Virus record (IMG/VR): IMGVR_UViG_3300007735_000741 | Span: 1-44,917 of that record | Strand: one strand, 5' to 3' | DNA: 44,917 nucleotides | Source of the DNA: a virus | Shown: positions 31,075 through 37,603 of the stretch, in pieces | Position numbering within the stretch: position 1 is the stretch's first letter | Layout of the letters: every line of letters starts with the position of its first letter | Position numbers and translations under genes: made by a program | The notes under the pieces: model-generated | Seen by the model: the letters and a program-made list of their open reading frames with translations, nothing else | What the model was told of the DNA's origin: nothing | Database searches by the model: none

Positions 31075-31290
31075 TTAAGCACGTGCGAGTGCATCAGCCT
31101 TGAGCTTCGCACGAAGTGCTTTAACTTCGTTGAAGATGTTGTTGACTTCCTCAGTACGAGGATTGTCATACTTAGTCATAGACCAAAGAGCATTACTCAA
31201 TAACTGCTGTGCCAGAAAAATCTGCAACCCAGCTGGTTTGTGCTCTACGAGACTGCTGAAAGCGTTGAAATCGAAGTTACTTTGAGACAT
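31075..31290 (-). CDS. First early gene, 71-aa protein of unknown function
   Basis: A 71-residue protein starting MSQSNFDFNAFSSLVEHKPA. I chose the ATG at 31290 because AAAGGA stands 6 bases upstream. The longer in-frame reading from 31404 runs through the structured leader and is not believable. It contains GLQIFLAQQLLSNALWSMTK and a basic helical end (EVKALRAKLKADALARA). It is isolated between a complex structured leader and a strong terminator, the position of an immediate-early or antitermination-type gene, but no such family is recognised. Confidence 0.75.
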   Translation of the reverse strand: MSQSNFDFNAFSSLVEHKPAGLQIFLAQQLLSNALWSMTKYDNPRTEEVNNIFNEVKALRAKLKADALARA

Positions 31291-31302
31291 TTTGAATCCT
31301 TT

Positions 31303-31377
31303 GTTTCGTTGATAAAGCGAGGGGGTTTTCATCCCCCTCACAGGGTGCGGGGGTGAAAATCTCCGAGCCAACGAAAC
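31303..31377 (-). promoter_or_regulatory. Leader RNA with mutually exclusive hairpins
   Basis: On the minus strand an outer 9-bp stem GUUUCGUUG/CAACGAAAC (31377-31369 with 31311-31303) ends directly next to the AAAGGA ribosome site (31302-31297). Inside it, GGGGG (31337-31333) can pair upstream with CCCCC (31353-31349), extended by UUUUCA/UGAAAA to 11 bp with one bulge. It can instead pair downstream within GAGGGGG/CCCCCUC (31339-31333 with 31325-31319, 7 bp). The two forms cannot coexist. This is the layout of a regulatory RNA switch; the trigger is unknown. Confidence 0.65.
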
Positions 31378-31407
31378 CCAGACCGACCCGCGAGCACTAC
31401 ACAACTA

Positions 31408-31457
31408 CCCCACGCTTGACACATGACAGGTTCCGCGAAGCGGGTTCTGGCGTGGGG
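31408..31457 (-). other. GC-rich stem-loop in the early leader
   Basis: CCCCACGC (31408-31415) pairs with GCGTGGGG (31450-31457), 8 bp. The enclosed loop folds again around CCGC-GAA-GCGG. A perfect 12-base palindrome TGCTGCGCAGCA (31460-31471) and a 6-bp stem ACTGCG/CGCAGT (31489-31507) follow toward the promoter. All would lie in the untranslated leader of the early transcript, or could act as DNA structures near an origin. Confidence 0.55.
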
Positions 31458-31510
31458 CATGCTGCGCAGCAGCGTAGGCTAACCACAGACTGCGGGGCGG
31501 ACGCAGTAGG

Positions 31511-31540
31511 ATACTAAATGTCACCACAGTAACTTCTCAA
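31511..31540 (-). promoter_or_regulatory. Candidate sigma-70-type early promoter
   Basis: On the minus strand TTGAGA (31540-31535) and TAGTAT (31516-31511) are separated by 18 bases, matching the -35 and -10 consensus at 5 and 4 of 6 positions. Transcription would start near 31504, at the first leader hairpin, and run into the 71-aa gene. A second minus-strand candidate (TTGTTT, 18 bases, TATAAG; 31888-31859) lies further upstream. Both are by-eye matches only. Confidence 0.4.
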
Positions 31541-31616
31541 CGCCTTCGGCTAACGAGTGGCACTAACCAGCCTACAACCAATAAAAGTGGCACGAAGTTG
31601 TATGAATGCACACACA

Positions 31617-31635
31617 TCAAACAATGGCTGTTTGA
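31617..31635. promoter_or_regulatory. Operator-like inverted repeat TCAAACA-N5-TGTTTGA
   Basis: A perfect 7-bp inverted repeat with a 5-base spacer (ATGGC) in the control region, upstream of both early promoter candidates' start sites by 75 bases or more. The size and symmetry suit a dimeric repressor or activator. No second copy was noticed. Confidence 0.4.
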
Positions 31636-31729
31636 GTACTAAATAGTAGCGGTAGTAAACAACAGTGGGGGCAGATAAGTTGTTGATGTGTAAGGTTGTG
31701 TAATAAAGTGCCTATAAAAGAGGCATATT

Positions 31730-31766
31730 GCTTAATATTTAAGCAGATTGCCTATTATTTAAGCAG
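31730..31766. repeat. AT-rich iteron-like repeats, possible origin
   Basis: TATTTAAGCAG occurs at 31736-31746 and again at 31756-31766, exactly 20 bp (about two helical turns) apart. The first copy overlaps a perfect inverted repeat GCTTAA-TAT-TTAAGC (31730-31744). A clearly AT-rich stretch follows at 31827-31866. Phased repeats next to an AT-rich region are the usual form of initiator-binding origins. No initiator protein gene was identified. Confidence 0.45.
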
Positions 31767-32092
31767 TTGATACTCGTTATGTTGTTTAGCCCTGATGTTA
31801 TGGTAGTTTATGGGTAGGAGGGGGCAAATATATTTTTCTTAATTATTACTTATGGCAACTTATAACGCTGCTACAACTTTTTAAACAAGAGGGGGTTATT
31901 GCTAATCTGAACACCTGTAAGGGTAACTGTGTATTAGATGCTCGTCTTTACTAAGACTCGCATAGAACCTTCTATAGTGCTGTTATATACCTGAACCTAA
32001 GAAAGAAAAACAGTAAAAAGAAAGAAGCCCGTAGTGTCCTCGTTTTACAAAACCCTTGTCAAGTCCATAGAAAGTATTCAATCAATCCTTTG

Positions 32093-32110
32093 TTGTCACA
32101 TACGTGACAA
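32093..32110. promoter_or_regulatory. Operator-like inverted repeat TTGTCAC-N4-GTGACAA
   Basis: A perfect 7-bp inverted repeat with a 4-base spacer, centred about 63 bases before the candidate late start site. That is a usual place for an upstream activator. It overlaps an alternative 6-bp inverted repeat ATACGT/ACGTAT (32100-32119). It may bind a host or phage regulator of the late operon. Confidence 0.45.
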
Positions 32111-32149
32111 TGTACGTATTCCATAGGAGTAGGCTTCCTACAAATAGGA

Positions 32150-32158
32150 TGATATAGT
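32150..32158 (+). promoter_or_regulatory. Candidate extended -10 late promoter
   Basis: TGATATAGT matches an extended -10 element (TGnTATAAT with one change). The -35 region (TAGGCT, 32130-32135) is weak, as allowed for extended -10 promoters. Start would fall near 32165, precisely where the first large leader stem begins, and the first late gene starts 250 bases downstream. Identified by eye. Confidence 0.4.
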
Positions 32159-32165
32159 CCGCTCC

Positions 32166-32296
32166 GTAGGGACTTGAAGATAATCTTTGGCTCGGACTCT
32201 AGAGGCGGTCTTCACAATAGGAGTCCCTACACTTACACGCATGGAGACTGGCTATTGTCATGACAGTAGTTCCTAGTTAACAGTCTCCAGCCGTGT
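32166..32296 (+). promoter_or_regulatory. Two large stem-loops in the late mRNA leader
   Basis: Stem-loop 1: GTAGGGACT (32166-32174) pairs with AGTCCCTAC (32222-32230), continued inward by TGAAGA/TCTTCA (32175-32180 with 32209-32214). Stem-loop 2: ACACG and TGGAGACTG (32235-32250) pair with CAGTCTCCA and CGTGT (32281-32296), 14 bp with one small internal loop. Its 30-base loop holds the palindrome TGTCATGACA. A smaller hairpin ATAAGG/CCTTAT follows at 32309-32327. They probably stabilise or regulate the late transcript. Confidence 0.6.
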
Positions 32297-32415
32297 TGGT
32301 AATATGTAATAAGGGTTAGCGCCTTATCTTCCTAGTTTTTGTGCAAATACAAAGGAAATCGAATAACACTGCTTTATGTGAAACATATTTCCAACAACCT
32401 CTATAGGAGATCAAT

Positions 32416-32709
32416 GTGGCTACAGCTAAGAAATCAAGTGGAAAGAGTGTCAGCGGAAAGAAGAGTCCAGCTTGGCAACGTAAAGAAGGTAAGTCTCCTT
32501 CAGGTGGATTGAATGCTAAAGGTAGAGCTTCTTACAATGCTGCTAATCCTGGTAAACCAGGTTTGAAAGCTCCTCAACCTGAAGGTGGTTCTAGGAGAGA
32601 TTCATTCTGTGCTCGTATGGGTGGAATGAAGAAGAAACTTACGTCTGCTAAAACAGCTAACGATCCTAATAGCAGAATTAATAAAGCCCTTCGTGCTTGG
32701 AAGTGTTGA
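32416..32709 (+). CDS. Small basic protein, DUF6321-like
   Basis: A 97-residue Lys-rich protein. It starts with GTG at 32416, five bases after AGGAGA; an ATG two bases earlier is in another frame. The block KSPSGGLNAKGRASYNAANP, then GLKAPQPEGGSRRDSFCARM and GGMKKKL, ending NKALRAWKC, matches a conserved small phage and cyanophage protein family that I recall as DUF6321. Function unknown. It is the first late gene and opens a run of five small basic proteins that may bind DNA or RNA. Confidence 0.82.
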   Translation: MATAKKSSGKSVSGKKSPAWQRKEGKSPSGGLNAKGRASYNAANPGKPGLKAPQPEGGSRRDSFCARMGGMKKKLTSAKTANDPNSRINKALRAWKC

Positions 32710-32712
32710 TAT

Positions 32713-32892
32713 ATGGCAACCAAGTCTACTGTCAATGCTGCTGGTAACTACACCAAGCCTAGTCTTCGTAAGAAAATTGTCAGCCAAGTAAAGGCTGCTG
32801 CAACTCAAGGTACTAAGGCTGGACAATGGTCAGCTCGTAAAGCTCAGCTTGTTGCTAAGAAATACAAAGCCGCAGGAGGTGGTTATAAATGA
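32713..32892 (+). CDS. Small basic protein (59 aa), conserved phage family
   Basis: A 59-codon ORF: MATKSTVNAAGNYTKPSLRK, KIVSQVKAAATQGTKAGQWS and ARKAQLVAKKYKAAGGGYK. The blocks GNYTKP, GQWSARKAQ and YKxxGGGYK are familiar from short phage proteins encoded near terminase and capsid genes. It has no acidic region. It starts 3 bases after the upstream stop, and its TGA overlaps the next ATG (ATGA). It is probably a nucleic-acid-binding virion or packaging accessory; the role is inferred. Confidence 0.78.
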   Translation: MATKSTVNAAGNYTKPSLRKKIVSQVKAAATQGTKAGQWSARKAQLVAKKYKAAGGGYK

Positions 32893-33038
32893 GTAAATCA
32901 GCAACCCACTATTTGCCTGATGGCAAAATCTACAAAGGTGCTATGCACAAAGTTGGATCTACTTTGATGACTGGTGCAAAGCACACAGCACAGAGTAAGA
33001 AGCTTAGCCACACACCTCCTAAGAAACCAAAGAAATGA
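32889..33038 (+). CDS. Small basic protein (49 aa)
   Basis: A 49-codon ORF: MSKSATHYLPDGKIYKGAMH, KVGSTLMTGAKHTAQSKKLS and HTPPKKPKK. It has a short beta-like start (HYLPDGKIYKGAMHK) and a Lys/Pro-rich tail. Overlapping ATGA junctions on both sides make it part of a translationally coupled string. I have seen similar short sequences beside the neighbouring families in phages but know no function. Confidence 0.75.
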   Translation: MSKSATHYLPDGKIYKGAMHKVGSTLMTGAKHTAQSKKLSHTPPKKPKK

Positions 33039-33268
33039 AAAAGCCTCAACAATCTTTAAAAGACTGGAGCGACCAAAAATGGCGTACTAAGTCGGGTAAA
33101 CCCTCATCTAAAACAGGAGAGAGATATCTTCCAGAAGCTGCGATTAAAAGTCTAAGCTCCTCAGAATATGCTGCTACTACCCGTGCTAAGCGTAAAGGTA
33201 AGGCACAAGGTAAACAATTCGTAGCTCAACCTAAAACAATTGCAAAGAAAACAGCGAGGTTTCGATAA
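33035..33268 (+). CDS. Small basic protein (77 aa), conserved phage family
   Basis: A 77-residue protein with the distinctive block SLKDWSDQKWRTKSGKPSSK followed by TGERYLPEAAIKSLSSSEYA and KGKAQGKQFVAQPKTIAKKT, ending ARFR. It matches a small, highly basic family common in phages and some giant-virus or algal-virus contigs. I think it has a DUF entry but do not recall the number with certainty. Function unknown; DNA binding is likely from charge. It is coupled to both neighbours (ATGA, TAATG). Confidence 0.8.
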   Translation: MKKPQQSLKDWSDQKWRTKSGKPSSKTGERYLPEAAIKSLSSSEYAATTRAKRKGKAQGKQFVAQPKTIAKKTARFR

Positions 33269-33447
33269 TGGCTAAAGAAAATTGGATTGCTAAAGCAACT
33301 AAGAACAAAGGTGGTCTCCATCGTAGTCTGGGTATACCCCTAGGTACAAAAATACCAGGTCCCAAGATAGCTGCTGCTGTTAAAAAAGGTGGCAAAGTTG
33401 GTAGACAAGCAAGATTAGCACAAACCCTAGCTAAGATGCGTAAATAA
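33268..33447 (+). CDS. Small basic protein (59 aa)
   Basis: A 59-codon ORF: MAKENWIAKATKNKGGLHRS, LGIPLGTKIPGPKIAAAVKK and GGKVGRQARLAQTLAKMRK. The pattern KGGLHRxLGIPxGxKIP with a Lys/Arg helical tail is a recognisable short phage family, often placed near terminase genes. Its ATG overlaps the stop of the preceding gene (TAATG). It is the last of five consecutive basic mini-proteins before the terminase. Function unknown. Confidence 0.78.
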   Translation: MAKENWIAKATKNKGGLHRSLGIPLGTKIPGPKIAAAVKKGGKVGRQARLAQTLAKMRK

Positions 33448-33456
33448 TAGGCAGTT

Positions 33457-34005
33457 ATGCGTAGAAAAACATCTCACGACAAGCGGTATAAGAAGTCCCA
33501 TTGGACTCAAAACCAAAAACTACAGGCTGTTAGTACGTATCTTATGCTTGGAAACATGGCTGAGACAGCTGTTGTTACGGGTATACCCTTAGCTACCCTA
33601 AAAATCTGGAAAGCAACAGATTGGTTTAAGGAATATTGTCTCCAACTTCAGTCTGAAGACGTTCAACAGATGGATTCCAACCTTAAAAGGGTTATAACCA
33701 AAGCTCTTAAGGCTACAGAAGACAGATTAGATCTAGGTGACGCTCAGTTTGACCAGAAAACTGGAGAGATTATCCGTATTCCAGTCAAAGCTCATGTGGC
33801 TTTGAAGATTTCTACAGAACTAATGACCAAGCAGCAGAAGCTTTATGAGAATCCTATCAAAGAGGAAGTAGAAAGAACGATTGATGATCGTTTACTAAAG
33901 CTTTCTGAGGAGTTTGCTAGGTTTGCTACCATGAAAAAGAACACCATAGATGTAGAGACTAGAGTGGTAACGGATAGGGTAATCCCTGATAATGTCCAGA
34001 CTTAA
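33457..34005 (+). CDS. Terminase small subunit
   Basis: A 182-residue protein directly before the large terminase and overlapping it by 14 bases. The N-terminal region (WTQNQKLQAVSTYLMLGNMA, then ETAVVTGIPLATLKIWKATD) is a helix-turn-helix of the kind that recognises the packaging site. A helical oligomerisation region follows (KRVITKALKATEDRLDLGDA), with a basic end. Position plus HTH makes the call firm, although small terminases diverge greatly in sequence. Confidence 0.85.
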   Translation: MRRKTSHDKRYKKSHWTQNQKLQAVSTYLMLGNMAETAVVTGIPLATLKIWKATDWFKEYCLQLQSEDVQQMDSNLKRVITKALKATEDRLDLGDAQFDQKTGEIIRIPVKAHVALKISTELMTKQQKLYENPIKEEVERTIDDRLLKLSEEFARFATMKKNTIDVETRVVTDRVIPDNVQT

Positions 34006-35506
34006 CGCAGAGGTTATGGAGGGATTTGTCAACTCGGTTCTTAGAAAGAACTTTGATAAACCTGCTCCTACTCCCACCTTCCACAAAGAGATTTGGGAAC
34101 TTGTTACTAGTAACAGCAAGCAAGTAGCCATAGCTGCTCCTCGTTATCACGCTAAGTCTACGGCTGTAACCCATGCCTATACCCTAGCTTCAGTTCTATT
34201 TAGGGAATCTCGTTATGTCCTTATCGTCAGCGATACGGTTACGCAAGCAGTCCAGTTCCTTGGGGATATCAAGAAAGAACTCCTTGATAATGACGACCTT
34301 CGGTCCCTGTTCTCCGTTTCCTCCTTCCCTAAAGATACGGAAGACGACCTCATTGTCGAGATGGAAGATGGCTACACCTTCCGCATCCAAGCCAAAGGTT
34401 CAGAGCAAAAACTCCGTGGTCTCAAATGGGCGAACCTTAGACCAGATCTCATCATTGGTGACGACATGGAGAACGATGAGATTGTTATGAATAAGGATAG
34501 GAGACAGAAGTTTAAGAGGTGGTTTTATGGTGCTCTTATTCCCTGTATCTCCTCTTCTGGCAAAATTAGGATTGTTGGAACTATCCTTCACCTAGATAGT
34601 CTTTTAGAAAATCTGATGCCAGCTACTCTGGTCAACTCCCATAGAGGAGTCAAAAGCCTTATCAGAGAAGACTTGAAAGAGTATTCCCTCAATGTTCTCC
34701 CTTGGAAATCTGTCAAATATCGTGCTCATACGGATGACTTTAAGGTTCTACTCTGGCCTGAGATGAAGACTGCTGCCGAGTTTAGACTCCAAAAAGAAGA
34801 CTACGTGAGGCAAGGATTAGCTGATGTCTACTCTCAAGAAATGCTTAATGTCCCCCTAGATGTGGGAGACACCTTCTTTAAGAAGACTGACTTTGTGCCT
34901 ATGAAGCCAGAAGATCAAAAGAAGAAACTTGTTTTCTATGCTACTTGTGACCTAGCCGTATCCCAATCCCAAAGGGCTGACTTCTCAGCCTTTGCTGTTG
35001 GAGGTATGGACGAAGATGGCAAGTTGTACTGTAAACATATCATTGAAGCACGTATGGATGGTCTTGAGATCATAGATACAATCTTTATGATTCAGAAGAT
35101 ATATAAGCCCGTACTCTTTGGATTTGAGCAAGGTGTCATTCAAAAAGCTTTGGGTCCCTTCTTTAATGAGGAGATGCTTAAGCGGGGCGAGTTCATCAAC
35201 ACTGTCCTACTCAAGCCTAGTGGTGACAAACTTACCCGTGCTAGAAGCATCCAAGCTCGTATGAGAAGCGGAGCCTGTAGGTTCGATAAGGACGCTGAGT
35301 GGTACCAAAACTTTGAAGATCAGCTTCTTAGGTTTCCTAGGGATAAACATGACGACCAGGTTGATGCTTGGGCATACCTGGGGTTAATGCTAGATAAGAT
35401 GTGGGAAGCCCCATCTGAAAAAGAGCTTGAAGAAGAAGAGTACGAGGCTTATGTTCGGGATAGTAATGTAGTAGACTCTGGGCGTTCTACAGTCTGTGGG
35501 TACTGA
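33992..35506 (+). CDS. terL: Terminase large subunit
   Basis: A 504-residue packaging motor. The ATPase has a deviant Walker A APRYHAKST (49-57) and Walker B DLIIGDDME (152-160, D157-D158-E160), followed by GTILHLDS. The RNase H-like nuclease has YATCDLAVSQSQRADF with its first Asp and the closing DDQVDAWAYLG. The length is normal for the family. An exact GTTACTAGTAAC (34103-34114) encodes VTSN at residues 38-41. With a P22-like portal and a circular contig, headful packaging is likely. Confidence 0.95.
   Translation: MSRLNAEVMEGFVNSVLRKNFDKPAPTPTFHKEIWELVTSNSKQVAIAAPRYHAKSTAVTHAYTLASVLFRESRYVLIVSDTVTQAVQFLGDIKKELLDNDDLRSLFSVSSFPKDTEDDLIVEMEDGYTFRIQAKGSEQKLRGLKWANLRPDLIIGDDMENDEIVMNKDRRQKFKRWFYGALIPCISSSGKIRIVGTILHLDSLLENLMPATLVNSHRGVKSLIREDLKEYSLNVLPWKSVKYRAHTDDFKVLLWPEMKTAAEFRLQKEDYVRQGLADVYSQEMLNVPLDVGDTFFKKTDFVPMKPEDQKKKLVFYATCDLAVSQSQRADFSAFAVGGMDEDGKLYCKHIIEARMDGLEIIDTIFMIQKIYKPVLFGFEQGVIQKALGPFFNEEMLKRGEFINTVLLKPSGDKLTRARSIQARMRSGACRFDKDAEWYQNFEDQLLRFPRDKHDDQVDAWAYLGLMLDKMWEAPSEKELEEEEYEAYVRDSNVVDSGRSTVCGY
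34103..34114. repeat. Dispersed palindrome GTTACTAGTAAC, exact copy
   Basis: Exact copy within the large terminase gene, encoding VTSN just before the Walker A segment. Confidence 0.85.
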
Positions 35507-35507
35507 A

Positions 35508-37583
35508 ATGAATTTAAAAAATACGTTTAATATTAACGAGCTTGTATATGAGCCAAATATAGCAAATCTTTTATCTAAAGAAGATCTTGAAACAATTGGT
35601 GTACAAGTTGTTAGAGATTTTGATAACGACTTACTATCTAGAAGTTCTTGGGAAAAGAGAACTGAAGCTTCTTTAAAGCTTGCACTACAAGTAGCTGAGA
35701 ACAAAAACTTTCCTTGGGCTAATGCTAGTAACGTTAAGTTTCCTCTCATCACTATTGCTGCTCTGCAATACCATGCTCGTAGTTATCCTGTTCTCATAGA
35801 TAGCGATCTACCTGTTAAATGTAGAGTTGTAGGTGAAGATAAAGATGGACTACGTGCTCTCCGTGCTTCTCGTGTAGAACAACATATGTCCTACCAACTT
35901 CTTGAAGAAGATGAAGATTGGGAATCAGAGATGGACAAGGTTCTCATTACACAACCTATCATTGGTTGTGCATTTAAAAAGAGTTACTACGATCCAATAC
36001 GTAAACACAATGTTTCTGAGAATGTACTAGCTAAAGATTTAGTAGTTAACTACTGGACTAAAAGTTTAGAAACAGCTAGTCGTGTTACTCACATTCTTCA
36101 AATGACTAAGAATGAAATCTATGAGCGTACTGCTCGTGGATTGTGGTTAGAAGATGTAAGCGAAGGTAGACCACAACAATACTCTTCTGTTGCTATGGGT
36201 AATGGACTGCAAACGCTACAAGATAAAGCTCAAGGTCTACAACCTCCTGAACCAAATGACTCTAGCACTCCTATCGAGATGTTAGAACAACATTGCCATA
36301 TTGACTTTGATGGTGATGGTTACGCTGAACCCTACATTGTGTATGTACGTAGAGACAACAAAAAGGTTGCTCGTATTGTTGCTAGGTACACAACAAAAGA
36401 TATCGAACTTAATGAGAGTGGTGTTGTTCTTAGTATCAAAGCAGAACAATACTTTACTAAGTATCCATTCATCCCGTCACCAGATGGAGGTTTCTATGAC
36501 CTTGGGTTTGGAGTTCTTCTTGGGCCTCTCAATGAGTCTATTAATACAATTATCAATCAGCTTGTTGATGCTGGGACGATGGCTAACACTGCTGGTGGTT
36601 TCCTCAGTCGTGGCATTAAGCTACGTGGTGGTAACTACACCTTCAACCCTATGGAGTGGAAGCATGTAGATACTACGGGAGATGATCTACGTAAAGGTAT
36701 TGTTCCTTTACCAGTACGTGAACCTTCACAAGTTATGTTCACGCTACTGAATTTATTGATCAATTATGGTGAACGTATAGGTGGTTCTGTAGATATTCTT
36801 TCAGGACAAAACCCTGGGCAGAATACTCCTGCTGAAACTACTCGTACTATGGCTGAGCAAGGAATGAAGATCTTTAATGGCATCTTCAAACGTACTCATC
36901 GTAGTTTAAAACAAGAGTTTCGTAAGCTCTATCGTTTGAATCAGATATTTGTTAGTGAGAACACACCATACGTATCTGACTCAAATGGTTCAGGTATTGT
37001 TCTAGCAACTGATTACGAAGGACCCGTAACTGATGTTATGCCAACTTCTGATCCAAGCATCACATCTGATGCACAACGTATAAGCCAAGCCTCTGCTATC
37101 GCTTCTCGTGTTGCTGCAACTCCAGGTCTATACAACAGATACGAAGCTGAGTACGCATTCCTTAAAGCACTCAAGGTTACCAACATTGACAAGTTGTTAC
37201 CTGATCCTAATGGTCCAAATGCTATACCAGTGCCACCTAATCCAAAACTTCAGATAGAACAAATGAAGTTACAAGCTAAACAAGCTTCTGACCAACTGAA
37301 TATGAAGGTAGCTCTGCTCAAATTAATGGGAGAAGCAGAACTAAACCAAGCACAAATACAAAAGCTAGAAGCAGAGATAGAAGAAATCAGAATTGGCATT
37401 GTTACCGAAGGCGAGAGAATGCGTATTCAAGAAATCAATATGCAAATTGGCTTACAGAGAGAACGTAGAGAAGGTGTAATGAATGCTATCAAAACTATGA
37501 ATTCTGCTTTTGACAAAATGGTAGTTGGTAGTCAACAAGATTTAGGTGAGTTCAATGTGGAGATGCCAGAACCACCACAGTAA
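35508..37583 (+). CDS. Portal protein, P22-like
   Basis: A 691-residue portal starting MNLKNTFNINELVYEPNIAN one base after the terminase stop; an upstream in-frame GTG at 35496 lies inside terL. Conserved parts are WEKRTEASLKLALQVAENKN, FPWANASNVKFPLITIAALQ, VLLGPLNESINTIINQLVDA and GQNTPAETTRTMAEQGMK. A long C-terminal coiled coil follows (from about residue 580, AELNQAQIQKLEAEIEEI), like the barrel of P22 gp1. It forms the dodecameric DNA channel. The size is close to P22 portal (725 aa). Confidence 0.92.
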   Translation: MNLKNTFNINELVYEPNIANLLSKEDLETIGVQVVRDFDNDLLSRSSWEKRTEASLKLALQVAENKNFPWANASNVKFPLITIAALQYHARSYPVLIDSDLPVKCRVVGEDKDGLRALRASRVEQHMSYQLLEEDEDWESEMDKVLITQPIIGCAFKKSYYDPIRKHNVSENVLAKDLVVNYWTKSLETASRVTHILQMTKNEIYERTARGLWLEDVSEGRPQQYSSVAMGNGLQTLQDKAQGLQPPEPNDSSTPIEMLEQHCHIDFDGDGYAEPYIVYVRRDNKKVARIVARYTTKDIELNESGVVLSIKAEQYFTKYPFIPSPDGGFYDLGFGVLLGPLNESINTIINQLVDAGTMANTAGGFLSRGIKLRGGNYTFNPMEWKHVDTTGDDLRKGIVPLPVREPSQVMFTLLNLLINYGERIGGSVDILSGQNPGQNTPAETTRTMAEQGMKIFNGIFKRTHRSLKQEFRKLYRLNQIFVSENTPYVSDSNGSGIVLATDYEGPVTDVMPTSDPSITSDAQRISQASAIASRVAATPGLYNRYEAEYAFLKALKVTNIDKLLPDPNGPNAIPVPPNPKLQIEQMKLQAKQASDQLNMKVALLKLMGEAELNQAQIQKLEAEIEEIRIGIVTEGERMRIQEINMQIGLQRERREGVMNAIKTMNSAFDKMVVGSQQDLGEFNVEMPEPPQ

Positions 37584-37603
37584 GGGTTTTTTAAGGAGAG
37601 AGA

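Larger units (their letters stand above)
31405..32415. other. Divergent non-coding control region
   Basis: About 1 kb without a supportable gene, between the divergent early (minus) and late (plus) operons. From left to right it holds the GC-rich leader hairpins, a candidate early promoter, an operator-like inverted repeat (31617-31635), AT-rich iteron-like repeats (31730-31766), an AT-rich tract (about 31827-31866) and a purine-rich stretch (about 31999-32027). A second inverted repeat (32093-32110), a candidate late promoter and two large stem-loops (32166-32296) follow. No tRNA is seen. It is the most likely site of the replication origin and the early/late switch. Confidence 0.75.

Noticed and set aside
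31075-31404. Longer 109-aa version of the first early gene
   Set aside because: The extra N-terminus is translated from the hairpin leader; the good ribosome site is at the internal ATG (31290).
32147-32160. GATGATATAGTCC resembles the 3' P7 element of group I introns
   Set aside because: No GACTA-type partner strand or other core elements are seen upstream, and no split gene surrounds it. An extended -10 promoter explains it better.
31405-32415. tRNA genes in the control region
   Set aside because: No T-loop (GGTTCGA-type) with matching acceptor stem was found on either strand.
36041-36054. AGTAGTTAACTACT palindrome in the portal gene
   Set aside because: Seen once only and not related to the dispersed palindrome; likely chance within codons.
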